Source of the DNA: LMUY01 sp965199555
GTDB taxonomy: Bacteria > Pseudomonadota > Alphaproteobacteria > Acetobacterales > Acetobacteraceae
Direction of reading: 5' to 3'
NCBI GenBank assembly: GCA_965199555.1
Contig: CBDASJ010000006.1
Location: 434,001 to 498,000, forward strand
DNA length: 64,000 nucleotides
Under the pieces are notes generated by a model. That model was not told where the DNA came from. It searched no databases and saw only the letters and a list, made by a program, of their open reading frames with translations. Below are positions 7,099 through 16,026 of the stretch, piece after piece (the stretch's first letter is position 1; each line of letters opens with the position of its first letter). A program made the position numbers and the translations under genes.

Positions 7099-8478
7099 AT
7101 GGCCGATGCCCCGATCCTCTCCTCCAGCGTCCCCGGCCGGCAGCACCGCATCGCAGCCGTCGTGCTGGCCGCCGGGATCGCCGGAGTTGCGGTGGCGGCG
7201 ATCCCGTTCGGTCAGCTCGCCTTGCCGGCCAACCCCAGCTTCTTGCCGGCCTTCGGCGCGATGACGCTGGTGTGCGATCTGCTAACCGGGGTCCTGCTGC
7301 TGTCCCAGGCCCGGCTGGCGCAGGATCGCGGGCCGCTGCGGCTCGGCCTGGCTTACCTGTTCTCCACGCTCACGCTGATCCCCCACATGCTGGCCTTTCC
7401 CGGGGTGTTCGCCGCCGCGCCGGTGATCGGCGGCAGCGCCAGCGCCGTGTGGCTGTGGTGCGCATGGCATGGTGGCTTCCCGCTGTTGGTGGCGTGGTTC
7501 CTGCTCGGGCGGGCCGGGCGGTTGCGATCGATGGACATCCGGCTTGCTGTTGCCGGCCTGGTCGTCGCCGTTGGCGCGGTGACGGCAGTGATGACGATCG
7601 GCCTGCCTTGGTTGCCGACGATCCTGGTCGGCACCAGCTACAGCCGGCTGAACACGCTGGGGATCGGCCCGGCGATCCTCGCGGCATCCGGCCTGGCCAC
7701 GCTGCTGGCCGCGGTGAAAGGACGCTGGCGCGATCCGCTGTCGCTGTGGCTGTCCGTGTCCTTGCTGGCCGCCACGGCGGACGTGGCCCTCACCTTGTTC
7801 GGCGGCGGACGGTTCACGCTCGGCTGGTACGTCGCGCGATCGCTGAGCCTGGTGACGGGCCTCACCGTGTTGACGGCGCTGCTGTCCGAGCTGGTGCGCC
7901 AGGCCGGCCGGGTCGCGGAGGTCAACGGGCAGCTCGAGCAGATGCTGCGCACCGACGTGCTCACCGGGGTGGCGAACCGCCGCGCCTTCGACACGACCAT
8001 AAGCGCGGAATGGCGGCGGGCCCGGCGCGAACAAACCCCGTTGTCGCTCGTCATGATCGACATCGACCTGTTCAAGGGCTTCAACGACCGCTACGGCCAC
8101 CCGGCCGGCGATGCCTGCCTGCGCCGGGTGGCGCAAGCCATCGCCGGGCAATTGCAGCGACCGGCCGACCTGGCCGCCCGGCTCGGTGGCGAGGAGTTCG
8201 TGCTGCTGCTGCCGAACACGGAAGAAGCCGGTGCCATCCAGGTGGCGGAGCGGGTGCGGGCCAGCGTCGCAGCGATGGGCCTGGTCCATGCCGGCAGTGC
8301 GGCCGGACACGTGACGGTCAGCATGGGCGTCGCCACCAGCCGGCCGTTCGACTGGTCTGACGAGACCCAGGCGCTGGTCGATACGGCGGATCGCGCCCTG
8401 TACCGGGCCAAGGCATCCGGACGAAATACCGTGTGCGCCGCGCCGACGATGGAGGCCTGCACGCTGCTGGCAGCGTGA
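7099..8478 (+). CDS. Membrane-anchored diguanylate cyclase (GGDEF)
   Basis: The protein has 459 aa. An N-terminal membrane-sensor region of roughly seven to eight hydrophobic helices (residues about 15-255, MASE-type) is followed by a GGDEF domain (about 285-450) that makes cyclic di-GMP from two GTP. The active-site motif is GGEEF at 363-367 and is intact. An inhibitory I-site, RPAD, lies five residues before it, so product feedback is likely. The start has a CGGAGG ribosome site 7 bp upstream. No EAL domain is present. The gene stands alone between convergent and co-directional neighbours, so its input signal is unknown. Confidence 0.93.
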   Translation: MADAPILSSSVPGRQHRIAAVVLAAGIAGVAVAAIPFGQLALPANPSFLPAFGAMTLVCDLLTGVLLLSQARLAQDRGPLRLGLAYLFSTLTLIPHMLAFPGVFAAAPVIGGSASAVWLWCAWHGGFPLLVAWFLLGRAGRLRSMDIRLAVAGLVVAVGAVTAVMTIGLPWLPTILVGTSYSRLNTLGIGPAILAASGLATLLAAVKGRWRDPLSLWLSVSLLAATADVALTLFGGGRFTLGWYVARSLSLVTGLTVLTALLSELVRQAGRVAEVNGQLEQMLRTDVLTGVANRRAFDTTISAEWRRARREQTPLSLVMIDIDLFKGFNDRYGHPAGDACLRRVAQAIAGQLQRPADLAARLGGEEFVLLLPNTEEAGAIQVAERVRASVAAMGLVHAGSAAGHVTVSMGVATSRPFDWSDETQALVDTADRALYRAKASGRNTVCAAPTMEACTLLAA

Positions 8479-8488
8479 CCGCCCCGGG

Positions 8489-9997
8489 CTACCGCCAGCT
8501 CGCCAGGAAGAACCGCGGCAGCTCGTCGGGGTACGGCTTGAAGTTCAACTGCCGGGAAAACGCATAGGTGGTGACGTAGGTGCTCAGCGGCAGCCAGTAT
8601 ACTTGGTCCGAGATGCGCCGCAGCGCCGCGGCATAGTCGCTGCGGCGTTGGTCGGTGTCGGTCGTGGCACCACCTGCCTTCACCAGCCGCTCCACCTCCG
8701 CATCGCGGCTGTAATCGTTCCCGCCGCCGTCGAAGAACACCGGCAGGATCGCCGACACGTCGTTGATGGAATAGCTTCCCCAGCTACCGGCATAGATCGG
8801 CGTTTCCCCGGCCAGCGAGCGCTGCACCGCCGGCCCCACCTGCAATTGGCTGAGCCTGGCATTGATGCCGACGGCCTTCAGGTAACCTTCGATCGCGTTG
8901 CTGTATTGCGGCAGCACGTAGCTGACCAGTTCGGTCTCGAAGCCGCCAGGATAGCCGGCCTCGGCCAGCAACTTCTTGGCCAAGGCGGGATCGTAATCGT
9001 ATTTCGTGGCCACGGCCTGGTCGCAACCAAATTGCGTCGGGTAGCACGCCGCGTCCAGCACGCGGCTGCCACCCTGGATCAACTGCCGGGCGATGGTCAC
9101 GCGATCGATCGCGTGGGCGACCGCCTGCCGTACCTTCAGCTTGGTGAGCGGGTCGTCGGCACCCGAGCGCCCGGCCGCGTCCAGGCTCAGATAGCCGATG
9201 CGCATGCTTTCCGCCCGGATCGCCTGCAAGGCCGGCACCCGGCTGATGTTCTCGAACTGGTCGGGGTTGAACTGCCAGATCCAATCGGCGCGGCCAGCCA
9301 GGATCTCGGTGACCTCGCTGGTGGCGTCCGGCACCTCGTGGATGACGACGTTGGGGATCACCGGGTGGCCTTTGGGTCCGTCGAAATAGCTGTCGTTACG
9401 CTCCAAATCGATCTCGGACAGGCCGTCGACCTTGGTGATGCGATACGGGCCGGTGCCGATCGGCGCCTTGCTGAACCCCTCCGCGCCGACCCGCTCGCGA
9501 TAGGCTTGTGGCAAGATCGGCAGCGTCATCGACATGTATTCCAGCGCCGCCGGAAAGATGTTCTTCAGCGTCACCCGCACATGGAAGTCGTCGATCTTCT
9601 CCGCGCCTTGCAGGTAAGCGAAGTTGGACGGCACGGCGATCTTCGGGTCCGCCAGCACGGTGTTGATCGTGTAGACGACGTCGGCGGCGGAGAACGGGCT
9701 GCCGTCGTGGAAGACCACGCCCTTGCGGAGTTCGAACTCGAAGCTCGTGTCGCTGGTCTGCTTCCACGACACGGCCAGCAACGGCTTGATCTGGAAGGTG
9801 TCAGGGTCCCGGTAAACCAGCGTATCCCAGGCCTGGTGCGCCAGGACGAGGCCGGTGCGGAGCTGGTTGTAATAGGGATCCACGTTGGGCACGGCGTCGC
9901 GCCAGGCGACCCGCAGCGTGTTGGCCGATTTCTGCGCATGCGCTGGCACGCCAACCAGGGCCAAGGACAGGCACAGCAACCCTGGTAGCGCACGCAT
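8489..9997 (-). CDS. ABC transporter substrate-binding protein, family 5 (DppA/OppA type)
   Basis: This 502-aa periplasmic binding protein of the peptide/opine/nickel class starts with a classical signal peptide (MRALPGLLCLSLALVGVPAHA, cleavage after AHA). Family signatures include GVVFHDGSPFSAADVVYTI and IGTGPYRI, and RQAVAHAIDR further on. No permease or ATPase gene is adjacent, so it is an orphan component that either pairs with a transporter elsewhere or senses a ligand. It converges on the diguanylate cyclase gene with 10 bp between stops. Confidence 0.92.
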   Translation of the reverse strand: MRALPGLLCLSLALVGVPAHAQKSANTLRVAWRDAVPNVDPYYNQLRTGLVLAHQAWDTLVYRDPDTFQIKPLLAVSWKQTSDTSFEFELRKGVVFHDGSPFSAADVVYTINTVLADPKIAVPSNFAYLQGAEKIDDFHVRVTLKNIFPAALEYMSMTLPILPQAYRERVGAEGFSKAPIGTGPYRITKVDGLSEIDLERNDSYFDGPKGHPVIPNVVIHEVPDATSEVTEILAGRADWIWQFNPDQFENISRVPALQAIRAESMRIGYLSLDAAGRSGADDPLTKLKVRQAVAHAIDRVTIARQLIQGGSRVLDAACYPTQFGCDQAVATKYDYDPALAKKLLAEAGYPGGFETELVSYVLPQYSNAIEGYLKAVGINARLSQLQVGPAVQRSLAGETPIYAGSWGSYSINDVSAILPVFFDGGGNDYSRDAEVERLVKAGGATTDTDQRRSDYAAALRRISDQVYWLPLSTYVTTYAFSRQLNFKPYPDELPRFFLASWR

Positions 9998-10140
9998 CTC
10001 GTCCCCCTCAGGAACGGCAGGCAGCGTAGGGGTGGTTCACCTGTCCAACAAGCGGGCACGTCACCTAGGCAACGATCCTGGAGGCGCCGCGTTGGGCCGA
10101 AGCGACGGCGATGGACGCCGATCCTGGGAGTGTCACCGAC

Positions 10141-10314
10141 ATGCTTCGCTACGCCCTTATCTTTGCCGTGATCTCCTTGATCGCCGGATTCTTCGGCTTC
10201 AGCGGCCTGTCCGCCGCGACCGCGGGCATCGCGCGCATCTTGTTCTTCATCGCGATCGCGATCTTCCTGATCTTCCTGGTGCTGGCCCTGCTAGGCATAC
10301 AGCTCTTCACGTAA
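10141..10314 (+). CDS. DUF1328 small membrane protein
   Basis: This 57-aa protein consists of two hydrophobic helices (ALIFAVISLIAGFFGFSGL and ARILFFIAIAIFLIFLVLALL) and belongs to the DUF1328/YtjA family of small inner-membrane proteins. The start at MLRYALIF fits the family; a GGGAG ribosome site lies 10 bp upstream. A longer frame from 10111 adds ten unlikely residues. Members are often stress-induced, but the function is not known. Confidence 0.85.
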   Translation: MLRYALIFAVISLIAGFFGFSGLSAATAGIARILFFIAIAIFLIFLVLALLGIQLFT

Positions 10315-10318
10315 GCGC

Positions 10319-11755
10319 CTACTGATACCCTGGCGGCGGCGTGAAGCCCCGCCAGGCCCGCTCCAACAAGGCAGCGACGGCGATGGTGGTCCGATCGCCA
10401 TACAATGGCCCGACAATCTGCACGCCGAACGGCCGTCCATCCGGTGTTTGCCCCAGCGGCGCAGCGCTGCCGGGCAGGTGGTAGCCGCCGGTCAGCCCTG
10501 GCCAGAACAGCAGATCGTTATACGAGACGTCCTCGCCCGCCACGACCAGGCGGCGACGCCACACTTCGCCCTCGGTCATGTGCGGCCAGGTGGCGGCGCC
10601 CAGCACCGGGCACAACAGCACGTCCCAGTCGTGGAAGAACGAGCCCCAGGCACGGCGCAGCCGGTATCGCCGCTCGTTCAGGGCGAGCCACTCGGCATGG
10701 CTCATGTCGACCGCGCCGAACATGACGGCGTTGGCCGTCCGGTCATCCGGGCCGAGTTCGCGCGCGTTGGCCCGCACCTGCGCCCGGTCCGCCTCGCTGG
10801 CCCGGCCGCTCAGGGCGGCGAACAGCAGCTTCAGGTAGAGCGCATAGGCATCCGCCACGTCGAACACCGGGCGGGCGGCGCGGTCGACGACGGCGCCCTC
10901 CCGCTCCAGCGCGTCCGCCAGCGCGAGCAGGGACGCCGTGATGGCGGGGTCGGTGACCTGCCCCGGCTGCTCCGCCCACACGGCGACGCGCAACCCGCGC
11001 AAGCCGGTGGTGCGTGGCGCCGGCAGGTCGAAGCGCATGCCGGTTTCCACCGGGTCCGGCCCGGCCATGACGTTCAGCGCCAGCCGCAGATCCTCCGCCG
11101 ACCGGGCCAGCGGCCCGATCACCGAAATGTCGGTGCCGGCGGCGTTCTCACTCAGCGCGTGGCCATACAGCGGCAGCAGCCCATGGGTCGGCTTGTGGCC
11201 GAAGATGCCGCAGGCATGCGCCGGCTGCCGGATGGAGCCGCCGATGTCGCTGCCTGCCTCCAACCCGGACAGCCCGGCCGCGATCGCCGCCGCGCCGCCG
11301 CCGGAAGAGCCGCCCGGCGTGGTATCGAGGTTCCACGGGTTGTTGGTGCGGCCGTAATTGTCGTTGAAGCTTTGCCATTCCGTCAGCATGCGCGGCACGT
11401 TGGTCTTGCCGAACACCACCGCCCCGGCCCCCAGCAGCCGGTCCACCGCCAAGGCGTTGGATGAGGCGAGCTTGCCATGGTGCTCCGGCACGCCCCAACT
11501 GGTGGGCAGGCCGGCGACGTTGAAGCTTTCCTTCAGCGTCATCGGCACGCCGTGCAGCACCCCGGTGACCGGGCCGTTGTCCAGCGCCCGCGCGCGGCTC
11601 CGGGCACGGTTGAAATCCCGCACCACCACGGCGTTCAATGCGCCGTCTAGCCGCTCCACCCGGGCGATGAAGTGGTCCAGCAACTCCAGGCAGCCGACCT
11701 GCCGCGCCCGCACGGCCGCGGCGAGGAAGGAGGCGGACGCAAAGGACAAATCCAT
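10319..11755 (-). CDS. Amidase (amidase-signature family)
   Basis: This 478-aa amidase-signature hydrolase has the Ser-cisSer-Lys triad. The catalytic lysine lies in VPMTLKESFNVAG, and the serines lie in GGSSGGGAAA and GSDIGGSIRQPA. It is distinct from gatA at 48.1 kb and is followed by no gatB, so it is a stand-alone amidase of unknown substrate. The ATG at 11755 follows a GGGGTGA ribosome site and begins the conserved fold (MDLSFASASFLAAAV). It is the last gene of a three-gene operon, 5 bp after the SDR. Confidence 0.9.
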   Translation of the reverse strand: MDLSFASASFLAAAVRARQVGCLELLDHFIARVERLDGALNAVVVRDFNRARSRARALDNGPVTGVLHGVPMTLKESFNVAGLPTSWGVPEHHGKLASSNALAVDRLLGAGAVVFGKTNVPRMLTEWQSFNDNYGRTNNPWNLDTTPGGSSGGGAAAIAAGLSGLEAGSDIGGSIRQPAHACGIFGHKPTHGLLPLYGHALSENAAGTDISVIGPLARSAEDLRLALNVMAGPDPVETGMRFDLPAPRTTGLRGLRVAVWAEQPGQVTDPAITASLLALADALEREGAVVDRAARPVFDVADAYALYLKLLFAALSGRASEADRAQVRANARELGPDDRTANAVMFGAVDMSHAEWLALNERRYRLRRAWGSFFHDWDVLLCPVLGAATWPHMTEGEVWRRRLVVAGEDVSYNDLLFWPGLTGGYHLPGSAAPLGQTPDGRPFGVQIVGPLYGDRTTIAVAALLERAWRGFTPPPGYQ

Positions 11756-11760
11756 CAAGG

Positions 11761-12543
11761 TCACCCCATGGTCGAGTTGAAGGCGCCGCCGTCGAGCAGC
11801 AGGTTCTGCCCGACGATATAGCCGGACGAGGCGGCGCACAGGAAAACGCAGGCGTTGCCGAACTCCGCCGGGTCGCCGACGCGCCCGGCCGGGTTGGCGG
11901 CACCGCGGATGGCGATCTCCTGCTCCACGCTATGGCCCGCCTTCGCGGCCGCGGCCGCGGTGGTGACGCGCAGCCGGTCGGTTTGGAACGGGCCGGGCAG
12001 CAGGTTGTTGATCGTGACGTTGTGCCGGGCCACCTGGCGCGCCAGCCCAGCGACGAACCCGGTCAGGCCGGCGCGGGCGCCGTTGCTCATGCCCAGGATC
12101 GGGATCGGCGATTTCACGCTGGCCGAGGTGATGTTGACGATGCGGCCGAAGCGCCGGGCGATCATGCCGTCCACCGTCGCCTTGATCAGCGCGATCGGGG
12201 TCAGCATGTTGCCGTCCAGCGCACGGATCCAATCCTCCCGTTCCCACTCGCGGAAATCGCCCGGCGGCGGCCCAGCGGCGTTGTTGACCAGGATGTCCGG
12301 GTCCGGGCAGGCGGCCAGGGCAGCGGCGCGGCCGGCCTCCGTGGTGATGTCGCCCACCACGGTCGTGACGGTGGCGCCGGTCTGGTTGTGGATCTCCGCC
12401 GCCGTGGCTTCCAGCGCGTCGGCGCCGCGCGCGGTGATGGTGACGTTCACCCCTTCCCGCGCCAGGGCCAGCGCGCAGGCCCGTCCGAGCCCCTTGCTGG
12501 CGGCGCAAACCAGCGCCGTGCGGCCGTCAAGTCCGGTGTCCAT
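11761..12543 (-). CDS. Atypical SDR family protein
   Basis: The protein has 260 aa and a Rossmann fold. The nucleotide-binding motif is degenerate for the classical TGxxxGxG pattern (VCAASKGLGRACALALA), and NNAAGPPPG follows. The catalytic region reads TSASVKSPIPILGMSNGARA: where classical SDRs have YxxxK, this has SNGAR, so both the tyrosine and the lysine are replaced. This matches a recognisable SDR subgroup that may not be a normal dehydrogenase. The ATG at 12543 overlaps the end of the thioesterase gene by 17 bp, and the amidase follows 5 bp later, so all three are co-translated. Confidence 0.85.
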   Translation of the reverse strand: MDTGLDGRTALVCAASKGLGRACALALAREGVNVTITARGADALEATAAEIHNQTGATVTTVVGDITTEAGRAAALAACPDPDILVNNAAGPPPGDFREWEREDWIRALDGNMLTPIALIKATVDGMIARRFGRIVNITSASVKSPIPILGMSNGARAGLTGFVAGLARQVARHNVTINNLLPGPFQTDRLRVTTAAAAAKAGHSVEQEIAIRGAANPAGRVGDPAEFGNACVFLCAASSGYIVGQNLLLDGGAFNSTMG

Positions 12544-13003
12544 GCTCCAACTCCCCCTTGATGACCTGGCGCACGGCGTCCGGGATCGGTGTCGGGCGCC
12601 GCGTTTGCCGGTCCACGTGGACGTGGACGTAGAACCCCTCGGCGGAGGCGTCCTCCGACTCGTTGCGGAACAGAGCCAACTCCCACCGGACCGAACTGGT
12701 GCCGAGCCGGCCGAGCCGAAAACCAACTGCGACCGTGTCGGGAAATGCGATCTCGCTGATAAACCGGCAGCCGGTTTCGGCCGCCATCCACATCGGCCCG
12801 TCCGCGGCCCCCAGCAGGCCGCGGCCCAGCATCCAGCCGGTCAGCGTGCTGTCGAAGAAGGAGTAGTAGGTGACGTTGTTCACGTGACCGAACACGTCGT
12901 TATCCATCCACCGCGTCGTCAGGCTGCGGAACACGCGAAAGTCGCCGCGGCGGCTGACGGGAGGGCGGGGCGTGTCGCCCCCTGGTGTTCGGGTCGCATC
13001 CAT
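12527..13003 (-). CDS. Acyl-CoA thioesterase, hot-dog fold (4HBT/YbgC type)
   Basis: This 158-aa hot-dog thioesterase has the family active-site segment RWMDNDVFGHVNNVTYYSFF, in which the aspartate and the HVNN helix are typical of 4-hydroxybenzoyl-CoA thioesterase relatives. It would hydrolyse acyl-CoA in the cytoplasm. The ATG at 13003 starts about 20 residues before the fold. It is the first gene of the thioesterase-SDR-amidase operon and lies only 36 bp from the divergent copC start, so the two promoters must overlap. Substrate unknown. Confidence 0.88.
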   Translation of the reverse strand: MDATRTPGGDTPRPPVSRRGDFRVFRSLTTRWMDNDVFGHVNNVTYYSFFDSTLTGWMLGRGLLGAADGPMWMAAETGCRFISEIAFPDTVAVGFRLGRLGTSSVRWELALFRNESEDASAEGFYVHVHVDRQTRRPTPIPDAVRQVIKGELEHGHRT

Positions 13004-13039
13004 CGGCCGATCATGGACAGCAAGCACCCGGCGCGCTAG

Positions 13040-13405
13040 ATGCGCCGCGCAATGCTGCCGAAACTGGTCATCCCCCTGGTCGCCGTCCTGCTGCCGGGCG
13101 CCGCCGGCGCCCACGCCATCCTGGTGGACAGCTCACCGGCGGTCCACGGCAACATCCCGGCCGGGCACGAGGCGATGACGCTGCGGTTCAACTCCCGCAT
13201 CGACCGCGAACGCTCCCGCCTGACGCTGGTCGCGCCCGACAAAACGGAGACCCGGCTGCCAATCGGCCCCGACGGTCCGCCGGACGTGATGACAGCGGCC
13301 AGCGACCTCGGCCCCGGCGACTACACGGTGCGGTGGCAGGTGCTGGCGGTGGACGGCCACATCACGCGCGGCGACGTTCCGTTCACGGTCACGGCAGCGC
13401 CCTAG
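13040..13405 (+). CDS. copC: CopC-like periplasmic copper-binding protein
   Basis: The 121-aa precursor has a signal peptide ending in PGAAGA, which leaves histidine as the first mature residue (HAILVDSSP). CopC proteins bind Cu(II) through that N-terminal histidine plus a D-x-H pair, seen here as VDGHITRG. The beta-sandwich core is complete. It is followed 5 bp later by copD, and the CopC-CopD pair moves copper into the cell or to cuproenzymes. The ATG at 13040 is the only reasonable start. Confidence 0.9.
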   Translation: MRRAMLPKLVIPLVAVLLPGAAGAHAILVDSSPAVHGNIPAGHEAMTLRFNSRIDRERSRLTLVAPDKTETRLPIGPDGPPDVMTAASDLGPGDYTVRWQVLAVDGHITRGDVPFTVTAAP

Positions 13406-13410
13406 CCCCC

Positions 13411-15057
13411 GTGTCGCTCCTCGTCGACCTGTTCGGCTACCTGGAGATCATCCTGCATGGGCTGGTGATCCTCAGCCAATCCATGGCGCTGGGCGGCGTG
13501 CTGTTCTTCCTCCTGCTGGCCCGCCCGCTGGCAGCCGAACTGCTCGGCGGCCAGGCCATCGCCCGGCAAACCGCCCGCATCGCCGGATGGGCCGCCCTGG
13601 CACTGGTCCTGTGCGAAGGGCTGACGCTCGGCTTGCAGGGCGCGGTGCTGGTCGACACGGTGGATCTGACCGTTTGGCAGGTGCTCGGCGCCCATTTTGC
13701 CATCGCCGGGCTGGTGAAATGCGCCGCGGCCCTGCTGCTGGCGCTGTGCCTGCTGGGGCGGCGCGGCACGCCGGCGGCCGTGTTGCTGGCGCTCGGCGTG
13801 GTGGAACTGGCGGCCGCCACCCTGTCCACCCACGCCGCCGCCCGCATGGAAGGCAGCGTGCCACTGCTGTTCGTGGAGGCGCTGCACCAACTGGGCGCGG
13901 CCATCTGGGTCGGCGGCATCCCCAGCTTCATCCTGGCGCTGGCACGGGTGCATGACGGCATCGCGTGGCGGCGCGTGAGCGTGCGGTTCTCCCGCATGTC
14001 GATGGCCGGCGTCGCCTGCATCCTTGTCTCCGGCGTCGCCATGAGCGTGGCCTATATCGGCTCCTGGCAAGCGGTCTACGGCACGGCCTACGGCGTCATG
14101 GTGATCGCGAAGGTGTCCATGTTCGGCGCGCTGCTGCTGCTGGGCCTGGGCAACTTCCTCACTACGGACCGGCTGCGCGGCAACCCGGGCGCTTCCGTGC
14201 TGCGGATGAAGCGGTTTGCCGAGGTCGAGCTGGGGATCGGCATCTCCATCTTCTTTGCGGCCGCCTCGCTCACCTCCGTGCCGCCGGGCATTGACCTGAC
14301 GCAGGACCGCGTGAGCTGGGCGGAGGTGGTGGAGCGCAACACGCCGGTGTGGCCGCGGCTGCATTCGCCGGATTACGACGCGCTGGCGCTGCCGCAATTG
14401 CAGGCGCAACTGGATACCGAGGCTGCGCGGCAGGCCAAGGCGCCGCCGCCTGCGTCGATCCCCGGCTCCGGCGAACTGCCGCCGCGCAATGCCGCCGACA
14501 TCGCGTGGAGCGAGTACAACCACCATTGGGCCGGCCTGTTCGTGGTGCTGATCGGCGTGTTGGCGCTGCTGAACCAGGCGGGCGTGCGCTGGGCGAAGCA
14601 CTGGCCGCTGGCATTGCTGGGGCTCGCAGCCTTCCTGGCCGTCCGGTCGGACCCGGAAGTGTGGCCGATGGGCTATGTCGGCATTTGGGAGTCGCTGCGC
14701 GACGTGGAGGTGCTGCAGCACCGCATGTTTGTGCTGCTGATCATCGTGTTCGCCGTGTTCGAATGGAGCGTGCGCACCGGACGGTTGCGCTCGCAACGGG
14801 CCGCGCTGGTGTTCCCCCTGCTGACGGCGGCCGGCGGTGCCTTGCTGCTCACCCACAGCCACGCCATCGCCAACATCAAGGACCAGTTGCTGATCGAGCT
14901 GACCCACACGCCGCTGGCGCTGGCCGGGATCGGCGCCGGCTGGGCGCGCTGGCTGGAGTTGCGGCTGACCGGCCGCGGCGCGCGGATCGCCGGCTGGGTG
15001 TGGCCGGTGTGCTTCCTCGTATGCGGCGCGGTCTTGCTGATCTACCGCGAGGCGTAG
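13411..15057 (+). CDS. copD: CopD family copper-related membrane protein with long C-terminal extension
   Basis: This 548-aa polytopic membrane protein begins at a GTG immediately after copC. The first 300 residues match CopD (GALHQL-type helix EALHQLGAAIWVGGI and CILVSGVAMSVAYIGSW). A second membrane block of about 200 residues follows, containing His-rich segments (EYNHHWAG, LTHSHAIANI) that may bind metal. Normal CopD is about 300 aa, so this is an extended or fused form. An upstream in-frame stretch to 12985 is antisense to other genes and is not part of it. Together with copC and the CDF exporter it forms a metal-handling operon. Confidence 0.85.
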   Translation: MSLLVDLFGYLEIILHGLVILSQSMALGGVLFFLLLARPLAAELLGGQAIARQTARIAGWAALALVLCEGLTLGLQGAVLVDTVDLTVWQVLGAHFAIAGLVKCAAALLLALCLLGRRGTPAAVLLALGVVELAAATLSTHAAARMEGSVPLLFVEALHQLGAAIWVGGIPSFILALARVHDGIAWRRVSVRFSRMSMAGVACILVSGVAMSVAYIGSWQAVYGTAYGVMVIAKVSMFGALLLLGLGNFLTTDRLRGNPGASVLRMKRFAEVELGIGISIFFAAASLTSVPPGIDLTQDRVSWAEVVERNTPVWPRLHSPDYDALALPQLQAQLDTEAARQAKAPPPASIPGSGELPPRNAADIAWSEYNHHWAGLFVVLIGVLALLNQAGVRWAKHWPLALLGLAAFLAVRSDPEVWPMGYVGIWESLRDVEVLQHRMFVLLIIVFAVFEWSVRTGRLRSQRAALVFPLLTAAGGALLLTHSHAIANIKDQLLIELTHTPLALAGIGAGWARWLELRLTGRGARIAGWVWPVCFLVCGAVLLIYREA

Positions 15058-15072
15058 AGCGTTACGGGCCAC

Positions 15073-16026
15073 ATGGCCCATTCCTCCTCCCCGATCGCCA
15101 TCTACGCCGCCATCGCCGGCAACGTGCTTGTCGCGGCAACCAAGTTCGCAGCGGCCGGCTTCACCGGTAGCTCCGCCATGCTGAGCGAGGCGATCCATTC
15201 GCTGGTGGACACCGGCAATGGCGGCCTGCTGCTGCTGGGCCGCCGCATGGCCGCCAAGCCGGCGAGCCGGGCACATCCGTTCGGCCACGGCCTCCAACTG
15301 TATTTTTGGAGCTTCGTGGTCGCCGTGATGATCTTCGGCGTCGGCGGCGGCGTGTCGATCATCGAAGGCATCGACAAAATCCGCCAGCCGCACCCGATCG
15401 CGGACGCCTACGTCAACTACATCGTGCTGGGCCTGGCGATCGTGTTCGAGGGCACAAGTTGGTTCGTCGCGCTGCGCGAGTTCTCCGCGTCCCGCAGCGC
15501 CCGGCAGAAACGGGAGGGCGGGCTCCTCGACTCGGTAGTGGAAAGCAAGGACCCCACCAACATCGCCGTGCTGCTGGAAGACAGCGCCGCGTTGCTTGGC
15601 CTTGCCGTGGCGCTGGGCGGCGTGGCGGGCAGCCAGTTCCTCCATCTGCCGGTGCTGGACGGCGCGGCCTCGGTGGCGATCGGTATCATCCTGTGCGGCA
15701 CGGCCGGGTTCCTCGGCTACCAATGCCAATCGCTGCTGATCGGCGAGGCGGTGGCGCCGGAGGTGCGCGACGGCATCGAACGCATCGCCTTGTCGGAGCC
15801 GGGCGTGAAAGGCGCCAACGACGTGCTGACCATGCATTTCGGCCCGGCCGACGTGCTGGTGGCGCTCAGCCTGGACTTTACCGACAAGCTCAGCGCCGGC
15901 CATGTCGAGGCCGCGGTGTCCGCCATCGAACGCCGCATCAAGGCAGCGCATCCGGAAGTCACCCGCGTGTTCGTGGAGATGCAGACCTTCGACGCCCACC
16001 ATGCCGGTGGCGTTGCCTCAGCCTGA
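15073..16026 (+). CDS. Cation diffusion facilitator (CDF) metal transporter
   Basis: This 317-aa CDF antiporter exports divalent metals using the proton gradient. Metal-site helices are seen as SEAIHSLVDTGNG (HxxxD in TM2) and LLEDSAALLGLAVA (ExxxS/D-type in TM5). A C-terminal cytoplasmic ferredoxin-like domain follows (VLTMHFGPADVLVALSLDF). Four to six transmembrane helices are visible. It is co-directional with copC-copD, 15 bp after copD, so copper, zinc or another divalent ion is plausible. The 3' end overlaps the convergent methyltransferase gene by 9 bp. Confidence 0.9.
   Translation: MAHSSSPIAIYAAIAGNVLVAATKFAAAGFTGSSAMLSEAIHSLVDTGNGGLLLLGRRMAAKPASRAHPFGHGLQLYFWSFVVAVMIFGVGGGVSIIEGIDKIRQPHPIADAYVNYIVLGLAIVFEGTSWFVALREFSASRSARQKREGGLLDSVVESKDPTNIAVLLEDSAALLGLAVALGGVAGSQFLHLPVLDGAASVAIGIILCGTAGFLGYQCQSLLIGEAVAPEVRDGIERIALSEPGVKGANDVLTMHFGPADVLVALSLDFTDKLSAGHVEAAVSAIERRIKAAHPEVTRVFVEMQTFDAHHAGGVASA

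Noticed and set aside
12985..13410. In-frame upstream extension of copD
   Set aside because: It overlaps copC in another frame and has no signal or membrane sequence; the GTG at 13411 starts the real first helix.
13402..16002. Long minus-strand frame opposite copD and the CDF gene
   Set aside because: It is opposite clear membrane proteins, His/Gln/Arg-rich, and has no recognisable domain.
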